Assembly: GCA_040143965.1 (NCBI GenBank)
Contig: JASJQH010007060.1
Location: 1-22,494, forward strand
From: Basidiobolus ranarum
Taxonomy: Eukaryota; Basidiobolomycota; Basidiobolomycetes; Basidiobolales
Direction: 5' to 3'
Length of the DNA stretch: 22,494 nt
Below are positions 1 through 10,935 of this stretch, piece after piece (positions within the stretch are counted from its first letter, which is position 1; every line of letters starts with the position of its first letter). Under the pieces are notes generated by a model. That model saw nothing but the letters and a program-made list of their open reading frames with translations, was not told the DNA's origin and ran no database searches. Both the position numbers and the translations under genes were made by a program.

Positions 1-110
1 TGCTCTGCTGATATATCCTGCTTAAACAGTTCTAAGATTCTGCACTTAACTGTTTCTTTGGTTCAGTAAAGTTCAAGACTTTTTATCCACTTTTCTCTTG
101 GACACAACAG
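1..110. other. unassigned left edge
   Basis: Relic A matches relic D from about 111 (18841 in D). To the left of 111 that match stops abruptly. These 110 bases show no motif I recognise in any frame, so they are either a different insertion or a diverged piece. Confidence 0.4.
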
Positions 111-740
111 GCTGGATTTGGTTTTCTCCAAAGACTGCAAGTCATTGGTTGCTATGTTAAAGCCATCTACCTATAAGACTAATAAAGCTGGGTTTGTCTT
201 ATATGGCCTGAAGTAGATACTATAGTCAGCACTACTCTTTTTGAATTTGAGTGTTTCCAAAAGAGCATATATCTAGCTATTCCAAGCTCTTGGGGATTGT
301 TTTAAGCCATAGAGTGATTTCTGGAGTCTGCAAACTTTTTAGGTTTTTCTGGGTCCACAAATTCATCTGGCTGGTTCATATAGAGCTTCTTAGCAAGTTC
401 TTCATCTTAAAAAAGCAGGTTTAACATTCATATGATCTATAATAACCTGATATTTGGCTGAAATTGCTAAAATCAGTAAAAATGAATTATACTTTGCTAC
501 AGGAGCAAAAGTTTCTGTATAATCTATTCCTGGTGTTTGGGAATAGCGTCTGGCTACTAGTCTAGCCTTGTATCTTTCTATATTGCCATCAGAGTTGTAT
601 TTAACTTCATATGCACATTGGCAGCCAATTAATTTTCTATCATCAGGTCAGTTGGTTAAAATCTGAGTTTCATTATCAATCAAAGCATGGTACTCATCAG
701 CCATTGCAGATCTCCAAAATTTCATGTGAGGGCCATTCAG
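111..740 (-). pseudogene. relic A reverse transcriptase region (N-terminal part)
   Basis: The minus strand shows the copia RT start, with a conserved block in which each repeat copy reads 'FW..AM.DEY.AL' near 670-740, and further RT blocks down to 111. RT copies the element RNA into DNA. The later RT and RNase H parts are not present here. It is a broken fossil and is recognised partly by alignment with 18841-19440. Confidence 0.7.
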
Positions 741-841
741 GGCCTCTTTTACAGTCTAAGGCTCATGTATTTAAGCTGTGCAAGCATAGGCCCAATTTTG
801 AGACTCATGATATAGTAATCAGGGCTGTTTCTGCTCCAATC

Positions 842-1857
842 TTATCTCCTAGTTTGGGATAAAGATACTACAACTTCTGGTATTGTATTGGGCTCTTCAG
901 TAGGCAAAATTTTAGCTGAAGGGTCCACAGGAATGCTATTTTCTTCATTGTTTTGGTTTGAATCAATTTGAATGATTGCATCAGTTGAAAATTGATTTTT
1001 GTCATCATCTGAGATCATTTTGGGGGAAAAATTTTCATTGGCATTAAGCAAATATGCCTGGACTTGATTAACTTGGAAATTTTGGTATCATAGATTCTGT
1101 AGGCCTTAGTTTGGGTGCAATAATCCAGAAATACACACTTCCTACTTTTTGGATCAAATTTGGACCAATTTCTGGTCATAATATTGACATAAGCAATGCA
1201 TGCAAAGATTCTCAAATGTTTTACATCAGGTTTACCTCCAAACCAAGCTTGATATGATGTAGAGTTTGAGACACTGCCAGTAAAACTTCTATTCATCAGA
1301 TATTCAGCTGTAGCAACAGATTCTGCTCAAAAGTTATAAGAAAATTTTGTGCACTTATCATATATCTTGCATTTCTTTTATAGTCCTGTTAGCTCTTTCA
1401 GCAACTCCATTTGGTTGAGGTGCATAGGGGGCAGTAGTTTTTTCTTAATTCCATGGACTATGCAAAAGTGCTTAAATAGTGTTGAAGTATATTCTCCACC
1501 ATTATCAATATGTATTTTCCTGATTTTAGTTCCATTTTCAGCCTCCACAAGTGTTTTAAAATCTCTAAAGATAGAGAGAGTTTCTTCTTTCCTTTACACA
1601 AAGTAGACACAAGTGTATTCTGTATAATCATCAATAAATGTGATCAAATATCTTTTTCCATCTAAAGATGAATTTTGCATTGGTCCACACAAATATGAAT
1701 GAATTAGCTCCAATTTTTTGACATATTTGATAATACCAGAGCTCTTGAATGGTTGCCTGGCTTGTTCTCCATATATACAACCCTCACAAATTTCCATCTT
1801 GGTTGGAGGATTGATTTGAATTCCCAAAATTAGGCAATTTTTGATTATTTTGCTCAC
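842..1857 (-). pseudogene. relic A integrase region and linker
   Basis: The HHCC-side motif ('CEGCIYGEQARQPF') and the first catalytic-core block ('YLITFIDDYT') lie at about 1600-1810. The copia integrase C-terminal block, with a 'VKHLRIFACIAYV' stretch and the 'SRKCVFLDY' block, lies at 1015-1296. The linker to RT follows at 842-1051. Integrase would join element DNA to the chromosome. The order and motifs match the copia family; it is a broken fossil. Confidence 0.85.
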
Positions 1858-1928
1858 ATAATCAAATCAAATATGGCCAAATCTCTTATACCATAATTGA
1901 ATAGTTTCTTGATTAGAATAACTTATAT

Positions 1929-2457
1929 TTACACATAAACCTCTTGGATTATATATAAGTTTGTATAATTTCTGATCCTTTCTTCCAAACCTAAGTAATT
2001 CTCATTTTGATCAGTGATGGTGCATCCTGACTTATCAAAATTGGAGTTTAGCCCTTTTGAGGTGGCCTTGCATACAGATATTAAATTCTTGGCAATATCT
2101 GGAACCTGTAGTACATCCTTAAAAGTATATACTTTCTCTTCAGAAGCTCCAGTTAAATTGACTTGAATTGTTCCCATTCCAATAGCTTCCAATATACAGT
2201 CATCTCCCATGAAAACCTTTCTAATTAGGACTTCTTCATAATCTGCAAACCAATGTGTTTCATTTGTGAAATGTTGAAAAGCTCCAAAATCAATATACCA
2301 CATCTGGGAATCCTTGTTGGAAGTCTTCAATAGAGCAGCTATGAACAAGTGATCTTCTGTTGTCATCACATTTCCAGATTCAGTATATTTTTCTTCTTTC
2401 ACAATCCTTTTGAAGCAATCTTTGCTCAAATGGCCAGTTCTTTTACAGTGATCACAG
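1929..2457 (-). pseudogene. relic A zinc knuckle and aspartic protease region
   Basis: The minus strand encodes a CX2CX4HX4C zinc knuckle at 2415-2456 (CDHCKRTGHLSKDC), the nucleic-acid-binding end of Gag. About 25 residues later comes the protease entry block ('MWYIDFGA.QHFT'), followed by the copia stretch 'V..VPDIAKNLISV'. It is a fossil of the Gag-Pol joining region, next to integrase on the left and gag on the right. Confidence 0.85.
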
Positions 2458-2519
2458 AATGTGTTATTTTTCTTCTCAAAGTGCTTTGGGCCTTTATAGG
2501 AAGGTTTCCTATAGCCTAT

Positions 2520-2911
2520 TTAAATGTTTTCTTCATTCTTTTGGTTGGATCCTGATTTGCGTAAGTCTTCATCCAGAATTTGGCCAAATACAAAGGTAAT
2601 ATATTCAGTTATTGATTCTAGAGCCATAACATTATACTGAAACTTGTGTGGCAGGCTATTCAGGACTGCAACTATGATATTTTGATCAATAGTAGGTACT
2701 CCAATGCCTTCCTTTTCATTCACTAAAATAGTAACTCAATTAATTGGTGCTTTAATGTTCTCTCATGGCTTCCTCTTTAAGTTTAAGAATTGTCTTCTTA
2801 AAACATCTTGTTGGCAGCAGAACTTGATTGGCAGGTGTCTTCTGTTAAAGTATTTGGGAGCCTGTTGGAAGTGGTTTGGAGAATTAGAGGAACTGGTGTT
2901 TTTCACTTGTT
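2520..2911 (-). pseudogene. relic A gag (capsid-like) region
   Basis: A stretch typical of copia Gag (UBN2-like) is visible at 2580-2723: 'IIVAVLNSLPHKFQYNVMALES'. Further gag sequence runs to about 2848-2911, where the match to relic D fades. Gag would form the particle shell. It is a broken fossil. Confidence 0.75.
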
Positions 2912-3168
2912 GATTGATTGAGTAGCATGTTGACATTTATAGTTTTGTCAAGATGTAAACAAACAAGTGTGTAGAATGTGTTAAGGAAAGTCCTAGGAAT
3001 ATGTGTGCAAAGTTTGGGACTTCTAGCACAAGTTTCAAAAATCTATATATCTGAGAACTTCTAATTTGATAAAAATATTCCAAGTAAATTCCAATTGAGA
3101 ATAATTGATAATATCTTAGTGAATGAGAAGATAACTAAGTACTAAGCTATATATTACTATATAGGTGT
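2912..3168. other. no gene seen between relic A and the TNP2 fragment
   Basis: AT-rich sequence without a convincing reading frame. By position it could hold the LTR of relic A or the remainder of the neighbouring TNP2 transposase, but I see neither an LTR pair nor a protein motif. Confidence 0.4.
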
Positions 3169-3729
3169 TTAGGCAAAGCTGATCTCAACATCTATCTCAA
3201 ATGACTTGTACAGATTGAATTTTCCACTACATAGCTGAGCAAGTAGAATTGGAATGTTGTTGAATAGTAAGTGTATAGTGTGTAATGGGAAACTTTGGCT
3301 CCAGCTGATCCCCTGTAGCAATATAATCTTAGGCTTACAGCTAATACCAAGTTTGATGTTATACTGACTGTTTGCTGAATTGATGTCAGTGATCATGTTA
3401 AAATCTGATTGGGCTCTTGATGGTAAAATCATGGAGTTTAGTTTTGTATTTTGATAGTAGTCATACCTGTGTGTTAATTTAGGCCCAGGTGTGATGTATA
3501 GTATTGAGATATCATGACTCATATGCAGTTCAGAGGGAGGACGATTCAAGTTAATTGATATTATAGGCCAGCAAGCCTTTCCATTAGGATACTTGTTTAG
3601 TGAGGAACCATTCAGAGCCAATGCAAATACATGATCATATGTGTTCTCAAAGAAACCTTGACTTTTCAGATTCTGGTAGTAATATCCATGAGTTATTTTT
3701 ATAACGCCATCAGCTTTATGGTGAGTACT
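3169..3729 (-). pseudogene. TNP2-type (CACTA/EnSpm) transposase, middle domain fragment
   Basis: One frame stays open for about 186 codons on the minus strand, with no stop from 3729 to 3169; an ATG occurs only at 3621. Motifs in order match the Tnp2/Transposase_21 family: 'ADGVIKITHGYYYQ' with 'VFALALNGSS', then 'WPIISINLN.PPSELHM', then 'ILYITPGPK', then 'SFPLHTIHLLFNNIPILL'. These transposases cut and paste CACTA DNA transposons in the nucleus. Both ends of the protein are missing, so this is a remnant of an element lying opposite in direction to the TNP2 pieces further right. Its upstream edge stops 24 bases from the terminal repeat at 3753, as if that element had landed in it. Confidence 0.75.
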
Positions 3730-3752
3730 TTAGTACTGGATCAATGATCTAT

Positions 3753-3765
3753 CACTAACAGAAAT
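3753..3765 (+). repeat. candidate left terminal repeat (CACTAACAGAAAT)
   Basis: The sequence begins CACTA, the signature of CACTA/EnSpm ends. Similarity to the second copy at 21456 (CCCTAACAGAAAT) begins at this base and runs inward for about 1 kb, while the outer flanks differ. This marks a real element edge. Confidence 0.6.
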
Positions 3766-3787
3766 TTGAGGATTGGTATTGTAGGAA

Positions 3788-3822
3788 ACCATCATAATTT
3801 TAATCCATTTTTAATTGATGGT
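3788..3822. repeat. left subterminal repeat pair ACCATCA / TGATGGT
   Basis: ACCATCA at 3788-3794 and its reverse complement TGATGGT at 3816-3822 lie 35-70 bases inside the left end. The same heptamer recurs inside the right end (18064-18142) and inside the second left end (21533-21539). In CACTA elements such short subterminal repeats are transposase binding sites; that role here is inferred. Confidence 0.5.
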
Positions 3823-3889
3823 TTATTTAGTCATTAATTTATCAAATTAGATTTGATTTTTATAAATTTATTCAGTTTCAGGAGTGAAA

Positions 3890-5776
3890 TTTAAAGATCT
3901 TGCAAAATAGTTACTGCATCATTGGCTACAATCTCAGAGAACTGTGGATCAATGCAAGTACAAAAACGGTAGCCAAAACTTTACACATTTACCTCATGAA
4001 TGGAAGTTTGTCAACATCAAAATCCCAGTTATTTTGATATATACTCCTGAAAATTTTTGTAGAGTTTTTCATACCTAAGATTTAGCTCATCTCAAACACA
4101 AGTTTGTTACAATATCTCCAATGAAGCTTGCCATTGCATTGATGTTGTTGAATCCACATTCTTCCAGCTATCTGGAGGATACCCTGCAATATTGTGCCAC
4201 TCTGTATTAAATTCTTGCCAATATCTGCACAGTTAACACCAGATTGAAAGTCAAGTTGAATGTTCTTCTTCTGTAACCACTTTCTGCATACTTACACTGT
4301 GTTTTTCCCTGCATACTTTTGAAAATACTTCTCAAGCACTTTTACTATTTTTATACATCCTCATTGCATGACACAACTTAGGGTGCTTTGCAATGTTTGT
4401 GTAGCTTTTTGATTGCTTTAAGTTTGGGACTAATTTCAGCACTTTAAAAAGTACCAGTTGTGGTTGGAGAGCTGTGAGTTTTATTTGCTGGTGTAATGGC
4501 TTGTTAAGAGGAGTTAGGCATTGGATAAACTTTTGATTTTAGTACTCCTCCAGCTAGTGTACTTGGTTCCATGGTAAAAGTAAGCCTCTTTGCCAGTGTA
4601 TCTGCTGGTATTTCTGACTGTGGAATTACAGCTCTTTTTAATGATGTGAAGGGTTTGGCAAGTCAGACAGTAGAGCCTAAACTCACTTGCTCCTTTACTT
4701 TTCCTTGGGTTTACTAACTTCTGGACCCAAGAGTACTTTTTTAGCTGCTTTTTTTTCTAAGTAGATAATTGGATACATGTTTGAGATGTTTGATGAATAG
4801 GCCTAAAATAGCCCAATTGCCATTTGCTTGCAAAAACCTGGGATTAGCCATGTGAGATAAGTCAAGAACCTCCAGGGAAATATCTGAATTTAGTTTTTCA
4901 CATTTGGTTCAAATTGAGGTGATTTTTGGCAAGTTTCCACACAGTTTCCAAACAGTGTAACTCTTCATCATCAGAGCAAGTGACAGCAACTCTGATATTC
5001 TAACTTTTGATTTGCTGACTTTCCTATGAGATTTCTATTTTCATGTGCCCAAGCAGTGTTGTGTCATTGTGTAGGCTCAATGGACCAAAACATATTCTGC
5101 TCCACCAGATTGCCACTGTGTTACTCATATGAATGGTGTGGGATTGATTGAAATCCTGTTTAAGAATGGACAGAGGGTGCAGCATGTTGCTATATCTCAA
5201 GTTCAGCATTCTGAAGGTCTTGTATCATTGTTAAGTGACTATTTAATCATTGACTAGTTGCTTCCAAACACTGCATTAATTGCAATATTGCAGCATTATT
5301 GCTTGTCATAGCCCGTATAGCAACTTCATAGTTTTTACTTATGATAGCATGCAAACCATTGGAGTGTTCTGTCTGATATTTCTTGTTGTAATATTTCTAA
5401 CCCAATTGTCTACTGAGAGGTTTTCAATAGTTGGTAAAGTTGGAAATGTGGAGCTTGATGGTTTTGATGCAGTTTGTGTTGAACTTTGCTCAACTAATGA
5501 TTTACTACATAATTGGGAGAACACATTCTCTTCACTTGCACTGCTGCTGGACAGGAACACATCTGGTAAATGATTAATGCTTCATCATTACTTGAGTTTG
5601 TTTCTGGCATGTTAATGCCTTCCAAAGTGGATTGTGGATTGCTAGACTGCTCATCAAATAAGTATTCTGTACCTGCTGTTTTTTTTCCTTTCATGCCACC
5701 AGGCTTTTGTTTTGAAGCCAATTTTGATTTCTATTTTGAAAGCTTTTTAAATGGCATTAAAACTTTCATATGGTAA
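3890..5776 (-). pseudogene. unrecognised repeat-borne gene, copy 1 (broken)
   Basis: I do not recognise this family. Read on the minus strand it starts near 5750-5776 with a basic segment ('SKQKPGGMKGKKTAG', 5665-5721). A Ser/Thr-rich part follows, then a part that looks helical and coiled-coil-like around 5200-5350. Next come a Lys-rich, Pro/Thr-rich segment (about 4340-4790) and a C-terminal block with 'VCRKWLQKKNIQLDF' and 'SGTILQGI' (about 4150-4320). The last two segments align with copy 2 at 21853-22494. Many breaks spread it over several frames. It ends about 140 bases from the left terminal repeat and is divergent to the TNP2 gene, so a second transposon-encoded protein (possibly accessory and DNA-binding) is a fair inference. 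Confidence 0.5.
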
Positions 5777-6129
5777 ACTTGTTGTAATGAAACTGTGTAC
5801 AAACAGCTTATAATAAATCAAAATTACCATCTATTACTGGAGGTATCTTGTAGGTCATCTGATATTATCTATGTCACTGTCTCCTAAGCAGCTGATGATA
5901 TTGATGGGATATACCTAAAATACCTCCCATATGTAGTAGTTATTCTTTTTTCCACAATATCTTTCTCATGCCACAATATAAACATTTAAACCAGCTTTGC
6001 TATTATTGTCACAAATCTGGTGCTATTAAAGCTGGAGGCATCTCAGAAAAGTAATTGCAAGCATGTTAATAGTAGATAGCCACTAGCTGCACAAAGCCTA
6101 GTGAATATCAATAGTAATAAGGGCACATA
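5777..6129. promoter_or_regulatory. divergent intergenic region
   Basis: About 350 AT-rich bases lie between the start of the leftward unknown gene and the first convincing TNP2 codons. By position they would hold both promoters of a divergent pair. I see no specific motif. A stretch at 5975-6050 ('CYYCHKSG' on the plus strand) may be a remnant of a zinc-finger start of the TNP2 gene. Confidence 0.3.
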
Positions 6130-6695
6130 ATTAACTTTAGCTTGGCCCAGTGAGTGCATTGGCTGTGCTTTACCTCAAGTTTTTGGTAACACCACTGAAA
6201 GTCTAGAAACCATCGAGTTACCACAGTTATATGTCCAGAATTATGTAGGTAAAAATGCAACTTTGGTCAATCCAGCAAGCTCAGTTGACTTTGGGGACAT
6301 GCTACTTGATGTTGACCTGGGTTATTAGACTACTGATAGTAGTATGTCAGAAGATGAAGAAGAAGCCCATGGTTTTGTTATGGACTCTCTGTTATTGGCA
6401 AGCACTAGGCCTCTCCTTACACTTACAGCAAAGGGAGCAGCTACCATTATTTAAAAGTGGAGAGTTCTATTCAATCTCAGCAGCCATGAGCTTATTGGTT
6501 TTCTTACACTTTTACCAGAGTACATTGGCAACAGACCTGGTACAAGTCAAAAACCCTTATCAATTCTGTGATTCATATTCCTTCCATAATTATACTACCT
6601 TCATGGCCCAATGGTTGTGTGGCTTTCACCAGTGCTCTGTAAAAACTGAAGTCATGTACTGTTGCACACAATTGGCAATCATCAAATCAGATTAA
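6130..6695 (+). pseudogene. TNP2-type transposase N-terminal region, copy 1
   Basis: The plus-strand frame is readable from about 6168 ('CALPQVFGNTTESLETIELPQ') through 'VDFGDMLLDVDLGY' (about 6280-6330). It continues in the same relation to copy 2 through an acidic 'SEDEEEAHGFVMDSLLLAS' stretch. The longest open frame here (6255-6695) is a different frame and is not the coding one. Alignment to copy 2 (11286-11712) runs to about 6680, where the cysteine cluster of copy 2 is eroded. The segment comes before the catalytic domain in this family. It is disrupted, and about three quarters identical to copy 2 by eye. Copia relic B abuts it at 6730. Confidence 0.6.
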
Positions 6696-6729
6696 TATTG
6701 TTCATATTTAACTTACATACCATTGATTC

Positions 6730-7070
6730 TGATGAAAGTGTTTAGAGGAATTGAAAGTGTGTTGGATAAGATTGGGCATGGTGAAATAGAAGTTTAAACA
6801 TTATTGAATTCAATATGTCTTTCAGATGGTCAACTTTGGACTATTTATGTGCTTGATCATAACAACTATGCCTGTTAAGCATGGGTGAAAATTTGAGATG
6901 CTATGGAGAAGATTTAAGAAGATAGTGAAATTTGTAAAAGTGATCTAATTGATAGAAATATCAATTAGAGCAATAAATGCATGTTTTTTAATGGAAAACG
7001 TGAGTGCTAAATAATCCAAATTTGAATCAACTAACAACTAAACAATGAGTTACTATTTACCCAATATGCA
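6730..7070 (-). repeat. relic B 3' LTR
   Basis: In minus orientation it begins TG at 7070 (TGCATATTGGGTAAATAG) and ends TTTCATCA at 6730. It aligns throughout with 10936-11285 and with the relic C LTRs, including the block 'ATTTAGCACTCA' and the 'TCTCAAATTTTCA' block. Confidence 0.8.
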
Positions 7071-7109
7071 CATTGCTATTCAACTAATAATTTTCTATTT
7101 TTCTCAAAC

Positions 7110-8650
7110 CTGATTTACAGCTGGATAATTCAAATTATGCTTCAGCCAAAGGTTTGGTTGAGATATCAGCAATCATTTCTTCTGTAGGGCAAAAGACAAG
7201 CTCAAGTATATCATTCTCTATTGCTTCTGAAACAAGATGATGCCTAATATTTATATGTTTTATTCTAGCATGGAATGAAGGGTAATGAAATACAGCTTTT
7301 ATTTACTTCAAATACAGTAATAGCACTTTTTTGCAGGTATCATAAGTCTGTAAATACCTGCCTTAATCACATAGTTTCTTGTGTAGTAGCAGAGGCAGCC
7401 ATGTACTCTGCTTCTGTAGTGGAAAGGGCTATGGTTGGTTGCTTCTTGCTATTACAAGTTATGGTTCCATTCCTATTGAGAAAAGTGTATGCAGTTGTTG
7501 ATCTTCTATCATCAAGGTTTTGTCACCAGTCTACATTACAATAGCCTTCATAATATCATGCATCAGGAGTGTCTGAATATTCCAGAACTAGGTCTTCAGT
7601 TCCTCTCATATTCCTTATTAATTGTTGTACCATAGTTTTGTGCTCAGATGCTAGATTTTGAGATACTAGCTGACCATTCTCATTCCCACAGAAATGTCCG
7701 GACATGTGTGCCAAACTTTCTATAAATCAAAATGCCCATCATGGATTGATAAGGGAACTCCTGGCTTTGATTGGAGTCACTTTGTGCCAAGTCAGATGGA
7801 AATTTGGTTGATTCCACATTTGAATCCATTGGTGTTGATACAGGCTTGCTATTCTTTATGTTGAAGTGTATTAGGATATCTAGGATGTATCTAGATTGAG
7901 TCAGCATGATCTTCTGATTGGGTTTAACACTCTTGATTAAATATTCCAAGAAAGTAACTTAATACACCCATATCAGTCTTCTGAAACTGGCTCAGTAAGC
8001 TGCTTTTCATCCGATTAAGTGCTTCTTGATCCTTTATTGCTATGATCAAGTCATCCATATAAAGTGCCACAGTAAGGATCCTTTTCTTGGTTGCATTGAT
8101 GTAAATACTGTGATATGCTAACCATTCTTGAAATTCCAGTGACTTCTAAGAGGTATCTAGCTTGCTGTAACATGCTCTGGGTGCTTGCTTGAGTCTAGGG
8201 AGCAGTTTTTGCAGTTTAACAGCCATGTCAGGGTGTTTTGGGTTGTCAAACTCATCTGGTTGCTCCTTATAGATCTCTTCCTCTAGATTTCCATTCAGAA
8301 AGATTATTTCTGCATTTATAGCTCTATTAAAATCAACTCCCAGAGTCTGGGAATAACTTTTGCAAGTAAATTTGCTTCATATCTTTCTATAGTTCCATCA
8401 GCTTAGTTTTTGAACTTATATATCTATTTACAACCTTTTGGCTTTCTTACAGATGGTACAGGACTTAAAACCCTTTTTGTATTGTCAAAAAGTGAAGAAA
8501 GCTCATCAGACAATGCTTTTTCCCATTATTTTGACTCTGGACACTCCAGAGCGTGATCCAGAGTCTGTTGCTTGTCACAGGGGGCTGTATAAGCAAAAAT
8601 ATCATCATTGGAAGTGTTTCACCAGTTCAATGGCTTATTTATCCTTCTGA
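7110..8650 (-). pseudogene. relic B reverse transcriptase and RNase H region
   Basis: RNase H is seen at 7380-7450 on the minus strand ('QPTIALSTTEAEYMAASATT'), and the RT C-terminal part at 7680-7949 ('SRYILDILIHFNIKNSKPVSTPMDSN'). The RT start lies near 8500-8640, aligned with 13190-13420 of relic C. Copying and RNA-removal functions are inferred from the family. It is a broken fossil. Confidence 0.8.
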
Positions 8651-8829
8651 ATGAGTTTCTAGGCCTCAATTTATTCTCTGACGTAATTGAGACTAGAATT
8701 TTGATTGTTTGGGTGCAGATACAGCTGAAATCTTGTCAAACATTTGCTGAATGGTGACAATTATGCTTCTGGATCTACAACTGTGATATGAGGTGCAAAT
8801 TTGCTTTCTCATCAAATTTCACATCTCTG

Positions 8830-9680
8830 CACTTTATTAACTTTTGATTTTTAGTATCAAGCAGTCTGTGTGCTTAAGATTGATCTCAGTAACCAAAAAA
8901 ATATGCATTTGCTGCTTTTGGGTACCAATTTAGAGCATTTTTGTGCTGGAATCAGGCAATATGATATGCAACCAAAGATCATGAGATGATCCACACTAGG
9001 TTTTGATCCATTTGGGGCTTCAAATGGAGTATAATTTTGTAGCAATCTTGTTGGGCATCTGTTGCTGATATAGACTGCAGTAGAGATATATTCAGCCCTA
9101 TATTGGTAATCCAACTTTGATGATGTAACATTTATGGTGACATTCTTACTGTGGTCCTATTAGCATCTTTTGCAACTCAATTTTACTGCGGAATATAAGA
9201 TAAAGTAGTTTTGTTGCTTAATTACATTTTTAGAACAAAAACTAGCAAAGTCTTTGGAACAGCATTCTCCACCATTATAACTCCTTAGTACCCTTATTTT
9301 TCATACTGCTTCCTTCTCTACCATTGCTTTGTAGAGCTTGATGTATCTAAGGCCTCAGATTTTTTTTTGAGAAAAAATACCCAAGTCTATCTTGATTTGT
9401 CTTTGATAAAGTTCATTGAGTACCTGTGCCCCCTAGTGAGATGTTTTTCATGGCCACACATAGTTCAGAATGAATCAGAGCAAATTTTGGAGTGGATTTG
9501 ATTTCTCCAGAGCCTGAAAATAGCTGTCTATGACATCTTCTATATATGCAACCTTCACACAGAACCAATTTGATGGTTTTTTCAATTGTATAGCATGAAG
9601 CAAGCTGATTTTGGATTTATTGGATCAGTTGTTGTTCCCCAAAGTGGCCTAATCATTTATTCTATAGTTGATAGCTAATT
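8830..9680 (-). pseudogene. relic B integrase region
   Basis: The clearest part is 8857-9114 ('YISTAVYISNRCPTRLLQN' and 'VDHLMIFGCISYCLIPA'), the C-terminal side of the copia integrase core. More upstream core and zinc-binding sequence extends to about 9680, aligned with 12290-13080 of relic C. It is a broken fossil. Confidence 0.75.
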
Positions 9681-9819
9681 TCACTGCTTTTGGGCTAGTT
9701 TAAGTGCTCAGAATGCAATTTTTTGATATCTAGCTTGTATAAGTTTCAAGTTTGAATCCCAGAGCTAACATGGTATTATTCTGATCTGCAATAGTGCGTC
9801 CAACCTTGCTAAGCCCAAA

Positions 9820-10930
9820 GTTTAGCCCTTGAGTTGTTGCTTGGCTTGCTGACAGTAGATTCTTGGCAATATTTGGTACATAGAGTATTTCTTTGAATTG
9901 TGCAGATGATGTAGCTGTATTTTATCAAAATTGAGCACAACTGTGCCCTGACCAACTGCATCCAGAGAATAGTCACCATCTGACCAGACTTTCCTTGGTT
10001 AGGTAAGCTTTAAACTGGAAAACCAATCTTTCTTGTTTGGCATATGGTGAGAAGCTCCCAATTCATTGTATCACATTTCCTAGTCTTTGTTAGTGGTCAC
10101 TGATAGGACAGACACAAACACATGATTCTTATCAGTGGTTACTTGATATGCCATTTCATATTTTAGCTTTTTGGCAAACATCCTTTTTCTGCAATCTTTG
10201 ATTGAATCACCTTGTTTCTTGCAACATTTGGAGATAATTGATTTCCTATTGGGGGTCCCAATATTGAAGCCTGTTGGATGTTTTACAGCTCCAAAAAGTG
10301 CATAATCTTCATTATTTTGCCAACAAATATATCTCCTTGATTCCTCATTCAAAAGCCTAGCACCAACATTTTCCATTCTTAATGGCTCTGATCTTGATTC
10401 TAGGGCAATTGTGAGGCTCCAAAACCTGTCTGGCAGGCTCCCAAGTAGTGTCCTGACTAAGTCATCATTAGTTACAGGAGTTCCAATGGAAGAGAGCTGA
10501 TCACCCATAGTGCTTAACCATTTTGTATGATTAACCATTGAATCATCAGAATTCATCTGAATTGAGAACAATTTTTGCTTAAGATTTAGCTGTTACCAAA
10601 TTTAGTCTCATGTAGTCCCACAAGTGTTTGTCAAACAGTTTGGATGTTTTTGGCTGAGTGCATGTACCTCAAGTGAGAGTGTCTGAGATGTAGACAAAGA
10701 GTCAAGAGTACTTTCCTCTTCTTCTTGTTAATGACAAGGGTAGCTTCTTGTGTTCCCTTTAGCTCTATTACCTCTCCGGTGATAAATCCCCAAAGGTCCT
10801 TGCCTTCTAGCACCTTTTGCATCTTGAACTTCCAAAGGAGAAAGTAATCACCATCTAACTTCTCTCTGGATGTAAAAACATTGGTAATAGTACTGGTATG
10901 CATTTCCTTAACAGCTAGCTTGGGGCTCAT
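9820..10930 (-). pseudogene. relic B gag and protease region
   Basis: Gag starts at 10930 with 'MSPKLAVKEM', whose ATG lies inside the primer site. 'FLLWKFKMQKVLEGKDLWGFI' and, at 10380-10480, 'VRTLLGSLPDRFWSLTIALESR' are typical of copia Gag. A zinc-knuckle-like 'CCKKQGDSIKDCRKR' lies near 10190-10235, and protease-region sequence follows to about 9820. Gag would form particles and bind RNA. It is a broken fossil. Confidence 0.85.
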
Positions 10931-10934
10931 AGCC
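10923..10934 (-). promoter_or_regulatory. relic B primer binding site (initiator-Met tRNA, internal)
   Basis: GGCTATGAGCCC directly follows the 5' LTR. It is complementary, but for one base, to the anticodon arm of eukaryotic initiator tRNA-Met (GGGCUCAUAACC). This is the half-tRNA priming known from Drosophila copia and yeast Ty5. The gag ATG is part of the site. Confidence 0.65.
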
Positions 10935-10935
10935 A

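Larger units (their letters stand above)
111..2911 (-). mobile_element. Ty1/copia relic A (no LTR seen)
   Basis: A broken copia-family retrotransposon copy on the minus strand, with parts in the usual order read right to left: gag, zinc knuckle, protease, integrase and the start of reverse transcriptase. It matches relic D (18841 to about 21395) over nearly its whole length, so A and D are one family, separate from relics B and C. I could not identify LTRs at either side; the left end runs into unrelated sequence at 110. Coding regions carry many breaks and divergence from D is substantial, so the copy is old. Treat it as a fossil. Confidence 0.85.

Noticed and set aside
611-862. Plus-strand open frame of 83 codons at the left side
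   Set aside because: It overlaps relic A RT and linker sequence on the minus strand and shows no motif of its own.
6255-6695. 146-codon open frame, the longest in the region
   Set aside because: The frame related to TNP2 copy 2 is a different one. This frame is a chance opening in AT-rich sequence, and its hydrophobic look comes from reading the coding strand out of frame.
7275-7544. 89-codon plus-strand open frame
   Set aside because: It is the antisense shadow of relic B RNase H, which reads 'TIALSTTEAEY' on the other strand.
8438-8650. Open frame on the plus strand that resembles another open frame at 13190-13588 (minus)
   Set aside because: Both are antisense to the same RT entry block of relics B and C. 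Their likeness is inherited from the sense strand and is no sign of a separate gene.
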